24,619 bases of DNA from Deltaproteobacteria bacterium (GTDB lineage: Bacteria > Desulfobacterota > DSM-4660 > Desulfatiglandales > HGW-15): positions 2,429,059 through 2,453,677 of the forward strand of contig CP070840.1 of assembly GCA_020342025.1 (NCBI GenBank), written 5' to 3'. Below the pieces are notes generated by a model. The model saw only the letters and a program-made list of their open reading frames with translations. It was not told the DNA's origin and made no database searches. The translations under genes and the position numbers were made by a program. Numbering within the stretch: the stretch's first letter is position 1; every line of letters starts with the position of its first letter. Below are positions 1-6,634 of this stretch, in pieces.

Positions 1-107
1 TCGGGCCAGAGTATGGGGGGAGGGGTGAAAACCCATGTGCCCACAATCTATATTTCAGGTATATATACATGAATGGTATATAGTTTATCTAATTTAGGGG
101 AAGATAG

Positions 108-136
108 TTGACAAATATGTTTAATTTATATATAAT
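108..136 (+). promoter_or_regulatory. Sigma-70 type promoter for the PilZ-like gene
   Basis: TTGACA (108-113) and TATAAT (131-136) are both perfect consensus hexamers, separated by 17 bp in very AT-rich DNA. Transcription would start near 143, leaving a leader of about 68 nt before the start codon at 211. The stretch 1-107 holds no supportable gene, only AT-rich DNA with a small TATATA-rich inverted repeat around 60-82. Confidence 0.8.
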
Positions 137-210
137 TATCTTTAATTTCAGTTCAAGATGAAGAAATAAGAAGAAGTTTGGTGACAAACAGAGCATCTAA
201 GAGGTGAAAC

Positions 211-771
211 ATGGTACCCCATGCAACGGCTAAGAAGGTGAAGGAGAGGAGATCAGAGGCCCGAGAACACGTGGGTAAGTTTTACAACATTGAGTTATCA
301 ATAAGTGGATTCAAGGTTGCGGGCAAATTTCGTATATGGGACAAGACGAGGAACTCCCTCTCTTTTCTGGTCAATAAGCATCTGGACATCCTCCCCCGGT
401 TAAGGACAGGGGACACACTCCATATGACCTATTATCCTGCCGATGCATTTTACCCCCGAGTCTATCTGGAGTCCGAGATACGACACGTCACCAAATATGA
501 CCAAGGACTGCTGAAAGGTCACTATCTCGTGGGCCTGAGGATCTTAGAAAGGCAAGTTGCGGTAAAAGAGACAAAGGTGGTCTTCTATTTCGGAGATAAT
601 GGGGGCAGGCGTTCTGGATTTGATCGAAGACGCTTCTCTTACGACATACACATCCCGGAAAGGCGATCTGGCTTGGACCGGAGAAGCGGCCTGGACCGGA
701 GAAACGGTATGCCTGTCCGAATGAGCCCAAAGGAGATGCGGGATATGGAGCGGAGAGCCGCTTTTCTGTAA
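211..771 (+). CDS. PilZ-like protein with Arg-rich RRSGxDRR tail
   Basis: 186 aa, ATG start with GAGGTG at 201-206. The first ~125 residues have a PilZ-like layout: an Arg-rich RxxxR-type N-terminus (ERRSEAREH), a central strand pattern where DxSxxG would lie but degenerate here (DKTRNS), and a closing VGLRIL strand. Residues ~132-165 carry RRSGFDRRR, ERRSGLDRR and RRSGLDRRNG, a repeated basic motif; the DNA beneath the last two copies is nearly a tandem repeat. PilZ domains bind c-di-GMP, but the degenerate central motif makes ligand binding uncertain. The gene is monocistronic between its own promoter and terminator. No signal peptide or membrane segment is visible, so it is probably cytoplasmic. 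Confident as a gene, moderate for the PilZ assignment. Confidence 0.75.
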   Translation: MVPHATAKKVKERRSEAREHVGKFYNIELSISGFKVAGKFRIWDKTRNSLSFLVNKHLDILPRLRTGDTLHMTYYPADAFYPRVYLESEIRHVTKYDQGLLKGHYLVGLRILERQVAVKETKVVFYFGDNGGRRSGFDRRRFSYDIHIPERRSGLDRRSGLDRRNGMPVRMSPKEMRDMERRAAFL

Positions 772-800
772 TCCATTGATACCGATGGATGACGGAAGGG

Positions 801-829
801 GAGGGGTCGACACTGACCCCTCTTTTTTT
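801..829 (+). terminator. Rho-independent terminator after the PilZ-like gene
   Basis: GAGGGGTC (801-808) pairs perfectly with GACCCCTC (815-822) around a 6-nt loop and is followed by seven T residues (823-829). Confidence 0.9.
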
Positions 830-912
830 ATGGCGCGGGAACGGGAGAGAGGAAAGGTGAAAGGGGCCCCTTCAAATTGTCTGCAGAGAGAGACCCAAAC
901 AGATGCCTCTCT

Positions 913-941
913 TTGACAGGCAAGGGCTTTGGACTTATATT
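913..941 (+). promoter_or_regulatory. Sigma-70 type promoter for the OsmC/thioesterase pair
   Basis: TTGACA (913-918), a 17-bp spacer and TATATT (936-941). Transcription would start near 948, giving a leader of about 97 nt before the OsmC start. I see no other structure between the preceding terminator and this gene. Confidence 0.65.
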
Positions 942-1044
942 CTCTTAACTTTGGAGGGAATTCTATATTTGCAAGTGAAGATGGGAAGTAGAAGACGAAA
1001 CGGGAGGGCAAAACGACAAGACTTGAAATGGAAAGGAGAAAGCA

Positions 1045-1515
1045 ATGACCGAGATCGTTCATACATCGCGCAGCAAAATCGTACGGGAGGCGGGCCCCAC
1101 TCGGAGGGCCGTCATCGAGGGTTTTCCCGGAGAAGTGCGTTACGGGGTACACGGGGGGATCAAGAATTTTTACAAGCTTGAACCCAAGGAGGAGCACCCC
1201 GCCACGCTGGACCATATGATCAGCGCCATTGCGGCCTGAATGATGGGGACATTGGCCGGGGTCCTGGCCAGGAAAGGCATTCCCACGCCTGATGAGCGAT
1301 ATTGGGCCGATGTGGAAGGGGATATTGAAAACGTCAACAACATTCTCAAGATCACCCAAATCCGGGTAAAATACCATCTAAAAGTCCCACAAGGTAAAAC
1401 GGATGAGGCCAAGGAGGGCCTCTCTTCATATCTGTCCCTGTGCCCAGCGGCCCAGAGCGTGATAGGTTGCATCCAGATCACTGATGAAGCGACCATCGAA
1501 GAGCTGGACGAGTAG
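1045..1515 (+). CDS. OsmC-family protein, probable selenoprotein (TGA at codon 65 = Sec)
   Basis: Two adjacent same-frame reading frames (1045-1239 and 1240-1515) are separated only by a TGA at 1237-1239. Read through, they make one 156-aa protein of normal OsmC length. OsmC/Ohr proteins reduce peroxides with two cysteines: the first follows a helix ending in Ala-rich sequence, the second lies in a CP motif. Here the TGA falls after ISAIAA and before MMGTLAG, exactly where the first (peroxidatic) Cys belongs. The second Cys is present as LCPAAQSV (Cys133). A SECIS-like hairpin lies at 1252-1271. The start has a good Shine-Dalgarno sequence (AAAGGAGA, 1034-1041). A thioesterase gene follows 37 bp downstream. 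The alternatives are a nonsense mutation or sequencing error, but a TGA at precisely the catalytic Cys plus the hairpin favours selenocysteine. Confidence 0.85.
1237..1272 (+). promoter_or_regulatory. In-frame UGA(Sec) with bacterial SECIS-like hairpin
   Basis: Twelve nucleotides after the UGA, UUGGCC (1252-1257) pairs with GGCCAG (1266-1271; five Watson-Crick pairs and one G-U). The 8-nt apical loop is GGGGUCCU and contains GGUC. From memory, the E. coli fdhF SECIS has its minimal stem about 11 nt after the UGA with GGUC at the apex; spacing and loop agree well. An alternative inner fold pairs GG (1258-1259) with CC (1263-1264) and bulges U1265. SelB binding is inferred; selA/B/C/D are not in this window. 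Confidence 0.7.
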
Positions 1516-1552
1516 AATCTGTTGTTGCGGCGCTGCCGATTGAAGATACCCC

Positions 1553-2026
1553 ATGATGGCTGAACAAAATAGAGAGGTGGCGGAGTTAATGAAGCTCCTG
1601 CCCGGCTTTGTTGAAGAGCAAATTCCATTCAACAAGGTTTTGGGGTTGCCGGTGGAGTCACTGGACATGGAGAGTGTCTCTTTGAAGATTGACATGAAGG
1701 AAGAACTCACCGGCAACCCTGTAAAAGGCATTCTACACGGGGGAGTTATTTCCGCGGTCCACGACGTCACGGGGGGAATAACAGCAGCGATGGGCGTCTT
1801 AGAAAAGGTGGCGGACCGTCCATTGGAGGAGATGGGGAAACGACTCTTGAACGTGGGGAGCATTGATCTGCGGATCCATTTCTTGCGACCTGGTCTAGGG
1901 ACGTATTTTTTGGCAACAGGTTCGCTCATGCGCACGGGGCAAAAGGTTGCCGTCATAAGAATGCAGCTTCATAATGATCAAGACCGGCTTATAGCTGTTG
2001 GGACGGGGACATATACGGTCGGATGA
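1553..2026 (+). CDS. Hotdog-fold acyl-CoA thioesterase, PaaI/YigI-like
   Basis: 157 aa. The central ILHGGVISAVHDVTGG segment is the PaaI/YigI-type hotdog signature: an HGG turn, then a helix with an acidic residue that activates water for thioester hydrolysis. The C-terminal half has the alternating strands of the fold (IDLRIHFLRPG, FLATGSLMRTGQKVAVIRMQL, LIAVGTGTYTV). Length matches YigI-type enzymes (~155 aa). Such enzymes hydrolyse acyl-CoA thioesters in the cytoplasm; the acyl chain cannot be read from sequence. No clear Shine-Dalgarno precedes ATGATG at 1553, so it may be translated by coupling or from the second ATG (1556). It lies 37 bp after the OsmC gene, in the same transcription unit, and before a terminator. 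Confidence 0.85.
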   Translation: MMAEQNREVAELMKLLPGFVEEQIPFNKVLGLPVESLDMESVSLKIDMKEELTGNPVKGILHGGVISAVHDVTGGITAAMGVLEKVADRPLEEMGKRLLNVGSIDLRIHFLRPGLGTYFLATGSLMRTGQKVAVIRMQLHNDQDRLIAVGTGTYTVG

Positions 2027-2084
2027 TTTCCCCACCCCCCTTGAAGGGAAGGTGTCCAGTTCCAAGGGATATTAAAGATAAGGG

Positions 2085-2115
2085 AACCGAAGTCGGATGT
2101 TGGCTTCGGTTTTTT
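2085..2115 (+). terminator. Rho-independent terminator after the thioesterase gene
   Basis: AACCGAAG (2085-2092) pairs with CTTCGGTT (2104-2111) and a run of six T residues (2110-2115) overlaps and follows the 3' arm. Confidence 0.85.
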
Positions 2116-2200
2116 CTTCGCTATGGCTTGACCCGCAGGTGCCCGTAACGTATATGACCTAATAAACCCATTCTCCAGAACTCACCCGATGCGTGCCTCC

Positions 2201-2230
2201 TTGACACACCAACGTGTTTCTACCTATAGT
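2201..2230 (+). promoter_or_regulatory. Sigma-70 type promoter for the crotonase gene
   Basis: TTGACA (2201-2206), an 18-bp spacer and TATAGT (2225-2230). The predicted leader is ~80 nt. The interval 2027-2315 holds only this promoter and the preceding terminator. Confidence 0.65.
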
Positions 2231-2315
2231 AGCTAGCCAAGAGAACTACCCTATCAACTTATTGGCCTAAAGAAAGTTTGTTCAAGCAGAAGCATAGCAT
2301 AGGAGCCGGAACGAA

Positions 2316-3101
2316 ATGTCAACAGTCGAGTTAGAGGTCTTTGAAGAAGGGAAGGTCGCTCTGGTGCGTCTTAACCGTCCGGAGGCGTTGAATGCTCTTA
2401 ACACGCAGTTTGCAGAGGACTTGAGGAAAATTGTAGATCAACTTAGCGAAGAGGAGAAGATTCGTGCCGTCATTGTTACAGGGAAAGGACGGGCCTTTTG
2501 CGCAGGCGGGGATCTGGCGGAATTTAAGGCAGCCGCAAACCCCAAACAATTTCTCCATGACCTTGCAGGGAGTGTCCACAAAAGCGTTTTGAAGATGCGC
2601 GGAATGAACGCCCCGTGGGTGGCGGCCATTAACGGTCCATGCTTCGGGGTAGGGCTGTCTTTGGCTTGCTGCTGCGACTTACGCATTGCCTCCACTGAAG
2701 CCACATTTAGTGTGGGTTTCACAGGGGTTGGGTTGGCCCCAGACAGCAGTCTACTCTATTATCTTCCGAAGATCGTGGGGCTGGCAAAAGCAGCAGAAAT
2801 GACCCTGCTCAATACAGCACTCTCCGCAGAAAACGCCTTCGAGATCGACCTGGTGAGCAAAGTGGTAGAACCTGAAAAACTTTCAGAACAAGCCTTTCGA
2901 ATCGCGAAAAAGCTGGCGAGTATGCCCACCATAGCGCTAGGCATGGACAAAAAGATGTTGGATACCAGCTTTTCCGATACACTGGAACAGCACTTGGATC
3001 TGGAATTGGAATGCCTCAGCGAATCCGCCGGCACTGCCGATTTTCAAGAGGGCTGCGACGCCTTTCTTGAAAGAAGAAAGCCCCACTTTAAGGGTCATTG
3101 A
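2316..3101 (+). CDS. Enoyl-CoA hydratase/isomerase (crotonase) family protein
   Basis: 261 aa, the usual single-domain crotonase length; GGAG at 2301-2304 precedes the ATG. The two oxyanion-hole segments are AFCAGGDLAEF (about residues 59-69) and GPCFGVGLSLACCCDLRIAS (about 107-126). Hydratases normally carry a catalytic Glu around GLGPEGGG-type sequence; here the matching stretch is GLAPDSSLLYYLPKIVG with Asp. That pattern is typical of PaaG/enoyl-CoA isomerase-like members, so isomerase or another crotonase reaction is more likely than plain hydration. The enzyme acts on CoA thioesters in the cytoplasm, in beta-oxidation or aromatic/amino-acid catabolism. It has its own promoter and faces galU tail to tail. 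The exact substrate is unknown. Confidence 0.85.
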   Translation: MSTVELEVFEEGKVALVRLNRPEALNALNTQFAEDLRKIVDQLSEEEKIRAVIVTGKGRAFCAGGDLAEFKAAANPKQFLHDLAGSVHKSVLKMRGMNAPWVAAINGPCFGVGLSLACCCDLRIASTEATFSVGFTGVGLAPDSSLLYYLPKIVGLAKAAEMTLLNTALSAENAFEIDLVSKVVEPEKLSEQAFRIAKKLASMPTIALGMDKKMLDTSFSDTLEQHLDLELECLSESAGTADFQEGCDAFLERRKPHFKGH

Positions 3102-3253
3102 TTTCCCATTCTTGAGAACCTAAAACAAGGCCAAGTCGATTGATCGACAAGTTCTAAGACAGTCCAAGGCCTCAGGACTTGGTGCTTAGTGAGTAAGATT
3201 TGATAGTAGGGTCGGAAGGAGACATAACCGTATTTGCGAATCGAAGCACTAAA

Positions 3254-4060
3254 TCAGGCTGAATGGAGATAGGGGCCGATTTTTTCTTTTGCTGCACGAT
3301 AGCCCATGGGATTGCCCACGTCGAATCCGGTCCCTTGCAGTATTTTTCCCATGACTTTTCTCTCCTCGCACATCGCCCGAAAGGCGGGTGCATCATCCCA
3401 CTCTCTTTGCAAGGGCCTGACTTTTTCCAAGTAGGAGAAGAAGTGGGGGCCGAGGATACACCTTCCTATCGTCTTATAGATTGTTTCTCCCTCTTCCAGT
3501 ACCAATGGATCCTTCACCTTCTTGGAGAGGTCACGCACTACAACGATATCCTTTTCCCATGGAGTCGGGTGAAATATTCCCACGTTACCAAATCCTTCAG
3601 CCTCCTTTGCTCCTAGGGTAAGGACGCCAACAATATCCTTTCTAACCCATTCATATACAGGGATCATCTGGCTCAAAGCAGGGGAAGATCCAAAAAAAAG
3701 AAAGTCCGGCATCATCAAGGCAAAAGGCTCTTCGCCTATCATTTCTTTGGTTCTATATATGGCTTCGCCGGATCCCAGAGGAGCCGGTTGATCAATAAAC
3801 TCTATGTGAGGGAGGGTGAGCTTGCTTCCTAAATCGTTCTTAAACCGCTCTGACTCCAGGTACTGGCGAAGAGAGGGTTTTCCTTTATTGATGACGAGAT
3901 AGAGATGCTCCAATCCCGAAAGTGCGGCCTCACGCACGGCATAATAAATCATGGGGCGAGCTCCAATGGGAAGCATCTCTTTAGGTCGCCCCTTGGTCAT
4001 GGGATGTAACCGGGTTCCGAGACCTGCTGCCGGAACAACTGCTTTTCTTATCTTTGGCAT
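3254..4060 (-). CDS. UTP-glucose-1-phosphate uridylyltransferase (GalU) family protein
   Basis: 268 aa from the ATG at 4060; an upstream ATG at 4111 would add 17 unalignable residues. The nucleotide-binding signature GLGTRLHPMTKGRPKEMLP (residues 13-31) matches the GalU motif. QPAPLGSGEAIY corresponds to the GalU QxxxLGxGHAV segment and MMPDFLFF to LPDDLI, keeping the first metal-binding Asp. GalU makes UDP-glucose from UTP and glucose-1-phosphate for glycans and exopolysaccharide. Differences from typical GalU (GSGEAIY for GLGHAV, PDF for PDD) make the exact sugar nucleotide uncertain. Neither candidate start has a clear Shine-Dalgarno. The gene stands alone, convergent with the crotonase gene and divergent from the patatin gene. 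The interval 3102-3253 contains a short palindrome (GTCGATTGATCGAC) but no clear terminator. Confidence 0.75.
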   Translation of the reverse strand: MPKIRKAVVPAAGLGTRLHPMTKGRPKEMLPIGARPMIYYAVREAALSGLEHLYLVINKGKPSLRQYLESERFKNDLGSKLTLPHIEFIDQPAPLGSGEAIYRTKEMIGEEPFALMMPDFLFFGSSPALSQMIPVYEWVRKDIVGVLTLGAKEAEGFGNVGIFHPTPWEKDIVVVRDLSKKVKDPLVLEEGETIYKTIGRCILGPHFFSYLEKVRPLQREWDDAPAFRAMCEERKVMGKILQGTGFDVGNPMGYRAAKEKIGPYLHSA

Positions 4061-4164
4061 TTTTGAATCTTGAGACGGAAATGATGAGAAATAAGAATCA
4101 CAACTTCCCATCTATTTCAACCCTTAAAGGCTCTCATATCCTATAATCCTATAAAAGGATTCTC

Positions 4165-4194
4165 TTGATGTGAAGCGAGTACAAAAGGTAAAAT
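4165..4194 (+). promoter_or_regulatory. Possible promoter for the patatin-like gene
   Basis: TTGATG (4165-4170), an 18-bp spacer and TAAAAT (4189-4194) lie 34 bp before the chosen start codon. The hexamers are imperfect, so this is a candidate only. Confidence 0.4.
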
Positions 4195-4227
4195 AGTCTG
4201 CAACAGGCATTGGAGAACGCCATAATC

Positions 4228-5181
4228 ATGTTTTGGAGAAAGAAGCGTATAGGCCTTGCCCTTGGGGGCGGTGGTGCCAGAGGACTCGCCCATATCGGTG
4301 TTTTGGGGGTATTTGATAAGGAGTCGGTTCCCATGGATCTCATTGTGGGAACCAGTGCGGGGGCCTTAGTCGGCGGGGCATACGCCAGTGGCATCAGTCC
4401 GGGTGAACTGGAAAAAAAGGCGGATGAATACCTGAACAGTCCCGAGTTTCAATCGTCTGCCATAAGGGGCTTTGAGAAGGCGCAGGCCAGGGCAGAAATG
4501 GGTTTAAAACGAAAAATTCAGAACTACCTGAAAAATCGCTATCTCGTGGTCCAAGCCATGTTCAAGCCCGGGATACTGTCCAATGAGGAGTTCCAGGAAA
4601 CGATCAATTACTTCATTCCAGACATCCAGATTGAGGATATGCGAATACCCTTTCGGGCCGTGGCCACTGACCTTGTGAGTGGTCAACAGATCATTTTTTC
4701 TAAGGGATCTTTACGGCAGGCCGTATGGGCGAGCTGTGCTGTTCCAGGCGCCATAGCGCCCTTGAAGGAGGGAGAATGGCTTTTGTCAGATGGGGGCATC
4801 ATATCACTCATTCCCAGCTCTGTGGCGAGGGAGGAAGGCGCTGACGTGGTCGTTGCCGTGGCCGTGGACAGGGGCATCAGCCCGCGGGAAGATCTGCGAA
4901 ATGTGGTGGACATATATTATAGGGTCAGCGAGATTATGGGGGAAAAGCTTAAGGCGTATGAATTGGCCGGGGCGGATGTTGTCATCCTTCCAGACGTGGG
5001 AAATTTGCACTGGTCCAATTTCTCTCAGGCCATGAATTTGATCGAAGAGGGTGAAAGGGCTGCACGGGAGAAGCTGGACGACGTTCGAAATATTGTCCAA
5101 GGCCTTGGAAGGTGGCTCAGACCGGGAAGAGGCCCAAAATGGCGAAGAGGGAAAGAGAGTGGGGACGAGGGGAAAGCTTAG
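4228..5181 (+). CDS. Patatin-like phospholipase, RssA/YchK type
   Basis: 317 aa from ATG 4228, chosen because GGAGAA (4212-4217) sits at the right distance; a TTG at 4210 would overlap that ribosome binding site. The patatin catalytic features are all visible: the Gly-rich oxyanion loop LGGGGARGLAHIG (residues 12-24), the nucleophile elbow GTSAG with Ser43, and the catalytic Asp in SDGG (Asp188). The family hydrolyses acyl chains of lipids with a Ser-Asp dyad. No signal peptide is apparent, so it is probably cytoplasmic or membrane-associated; a basic C-terminal tail (RWLRPGRGPKWRRGK) could contact membranes. Its stop codon overlaps that of the convergent HD-GYP gene. Substrate unknown. Confidence 0.85.
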   Translation: MFWRKKRIGLALGGGGARGLAHIGVLGVFDKESVPMDLIVGTSAGALVGGAYASGISPGELEKKADEYLNSPEFQSSAIRGFEKAQARAEMGLKRKIQNYLKNRYLVVQAMFKPGILSNEEFQETINYFIPDIQIEDMRIPFRAVATDLVSGQQIIFSKGSLRQAVWASCAVPGAIAPLKEGEWLLSDGGIISLIPSSVAREEGADVVVAVAVDRGISPREDLRNVVDIYYRVSEIMGEKLKAYELAGADVVILPDVGNLHWSNFSQAMNLIEEGERAAREKLDDVRNIVQGLGRWLRPGRGPKWRRGKESGDEGKA

Positions 5182-6620
5182 AAGATAAAACTGGCGGGCT
5201 GGATTCCGCAGGAGGCAGCATTTAGGCTTTTGACCACCTTTCTGAGCTGGGCACCTGTTTTGGGGTCTTTTACCGCAAGATCCACCACCTCGCCGCGCCT
5301 AAAATCACCGTTCCCATCCTCCTCCAGCAGGACGATCCGAGGTAACGTGCCCCCAGAATCTAAAGGGTAATCCAACACCAGGCCCCTCTCTCCTGTATCC
5401 AGCTCCAGAAGGGTTCCCATGGGATATGTGCCCATCATCGTACCAAAGACTTTCAACAGAATAGGGTCGAAATCTGTCCCTGCCCTTTTCAACATATAGA
5501 TCAGCGCTTGGTCAGGGCTGAGCGCAGAGCGGCGGTAAACCCTTGGCGAGGTGATAGCGTCATAGACGTCGGCTATATGCAATATCCTTCCAAAGAGGCT
5601 TATCTCTTTCTTGAAGTGTACTTGCGGATAGCCCGTAAGATCCAGCTTCATGTGGTGTTCGAACGGCGCAAGAAGGATCTCCGACTTGAGACCATGGGAG
5701 GCGGTTAACTTGAGGATCTGCCTTACGCTCGCCAGGGGATGGCTTCGAATCACCTTCCATTCCCCTGTGTTCAATTCTTCTGGCTTGGTGACGATTTCAC
5801 GAGGGATTTCCACTTTTCCCAGGTCATGAAAGAGCCCACAGATACCAAGACGCTCCAATGAAATGCGAGATAAACCAATACGGTGGCCGAGGCATAGGGA
5901 CAAGACCGCCACATTGACGGAGTGTGTGTAAGTGTAGTCGTCGTAGTCCTTGATAGTGCCCAGTCCCAGGAGGATGCCTTCATCTTCCAGTGCAACGTCC
6001 ACCATATTCTGAACCATCCTCTTCGCTTTCCGAACGCCCGCATATCCCTGCACGGACATCTTCTGAGAGACCTGTTTTACCGAGGCGAGGGAACTGTAGT
6101 AAGCAGTGCGTGCCCTTTTCTGGAGACCAGGATCAGACTGCCTTCGTCTCAATCCCTTTTCCTGTATGATGCTCACCCAAGGAAACCGAATGCCGCCCAC
6201 TTGTTCTGAGAGCCAGAGATCAGGGGACGTGTGTTCTATGGATTGGATGAACAAACGAAAAAAGGCGAGGATCTTTCCAAGAGGCACTTCTTTCACTTCA
6301 GGAAAGAAACGCAATCCCCTTAGGCCCCGTTTTTCAAAGAAGTCCATCAGGGCTTGGATGAGGCTCACGAGCTGCTTGTGGTATTGCACCTTCTCTCCTT
6401 GAACGTAAAATCGTCCTTCATAGATCAATAGTGTGAGATCATCCTCCATGTCCATTTTTGAGACAATCTGCTTAAATCGTGTCAAGCATATCCGAACCAG
6501 CTGGTTGTTATCTTGGTGGATTCTGAGGGTCTGTACGGTGCGATACAGGGCAAGAAAGAGGGATTCCTCCCAGGAAGCTGATTCTTGATTCTTTTTGGGG
6601 GTCATCTTCTCTTCGTTCAT
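5178..6620 (-). CDS. HD-GYP domain protein (c-di-GMP phosphodiesterase-like)
   Basis: 480 aa. The HD-GYP core has THSVNVAVLSL, then FHDLGK (His265-Asp266), IRSHPLASV, and EHHMKLDLTGYP (His322, His323, Gly330-Tyr331-Pro332). HD-GYP enzymes hydrolyse c-di-GMP to pGpG or GMP with a two- or three-iron centre. The metal-ligand His/Asp residues I can identify are kept. The usual Glu after the His pair is Met, and DGTGYP reads DLTGYP, so activity is likely but not certain. Residues ~15-130 resemble the N-terminus of the HEAT-repeat protein encoded just upstream (SLFLAL start, Leu-rich strands, PHE-rich helix). The start is 14 bp after the HEAT gene stop, so the two are co-transcribed; GAGGG precedes the ATG. 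No membrane segments. Confidence 0.88.
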   Translation of the reverse strand: MNEEKMTPKKNQESASWEESLFLALYRTVQTLRIHQDNNQLVRICLTRFKQIVSKMDMEDDLTLLIYEGRFYVQGEKVQYHKQLVSLIQALMDFFEKRGLRGLRFFPEVKEVPLGKILAFFRLFIQSIEHTSPDLWLSEQVGGIRFPWVSIIQEKGLRRRQSDPGLQKRARTAYYSSLASVKQVSQKMSVQGYAGVRKAKRMVQNMVDVALEDEGILLGLGTIKDYDDYTYTHSVNVAVLSLCLGHRIGLSRISLERLGICGLFHDLGKVEIPREIVTKPEELNTGEWKVIRSHPLASVRQILKLTASHGLKSEILLAPFEHHMKLDLTGYPQVHFKKEISLFGRILHIADVYDAITSPRVYRRSALSPDQALIYMLKRAGTDFDPILLKVFGTMMGTYPMGTLLELDTGERGLVLDYPLDSGGTLPRIVLLEEDGNGDFRRGEVVDLAVKDPKTGAQLRKVVKSLNAASCGIQPASFIF

Positions 6621-6634
6621 GAAACCCTCTACGC

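Noticed and set aside
903..1181. Plus-strand frame overlapping the OsmC gene start
   Set aside because: It overlaps the promoter and the well-supported OsmC frame, has no ribosome binding site and a composition (Arg/Gly-rich) typical of a shadow frame.
1045..1239. OsmC read as a pseudogene broken by a stop
   Set aside because: The stop lies exactly at the catalytic Cys codon, the frame is otherwise intact, and a SECIS-like hairpin follows at the expected distance; selenocysteine explains this better.
544..1377. Long minus-strand open frame of 277 codons
   Set aside because: It runs antisense to the PilZ-like gene, its terminator and the OsmC gene, and its translation is low-complexity without any recognisable domain.
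3131..3180. Terminator between the crotonase and galU genes
   Set aside because: The palindromes GTCGATTGATCGAC and CCAAG...CTTGG are short and lack a following T tract.
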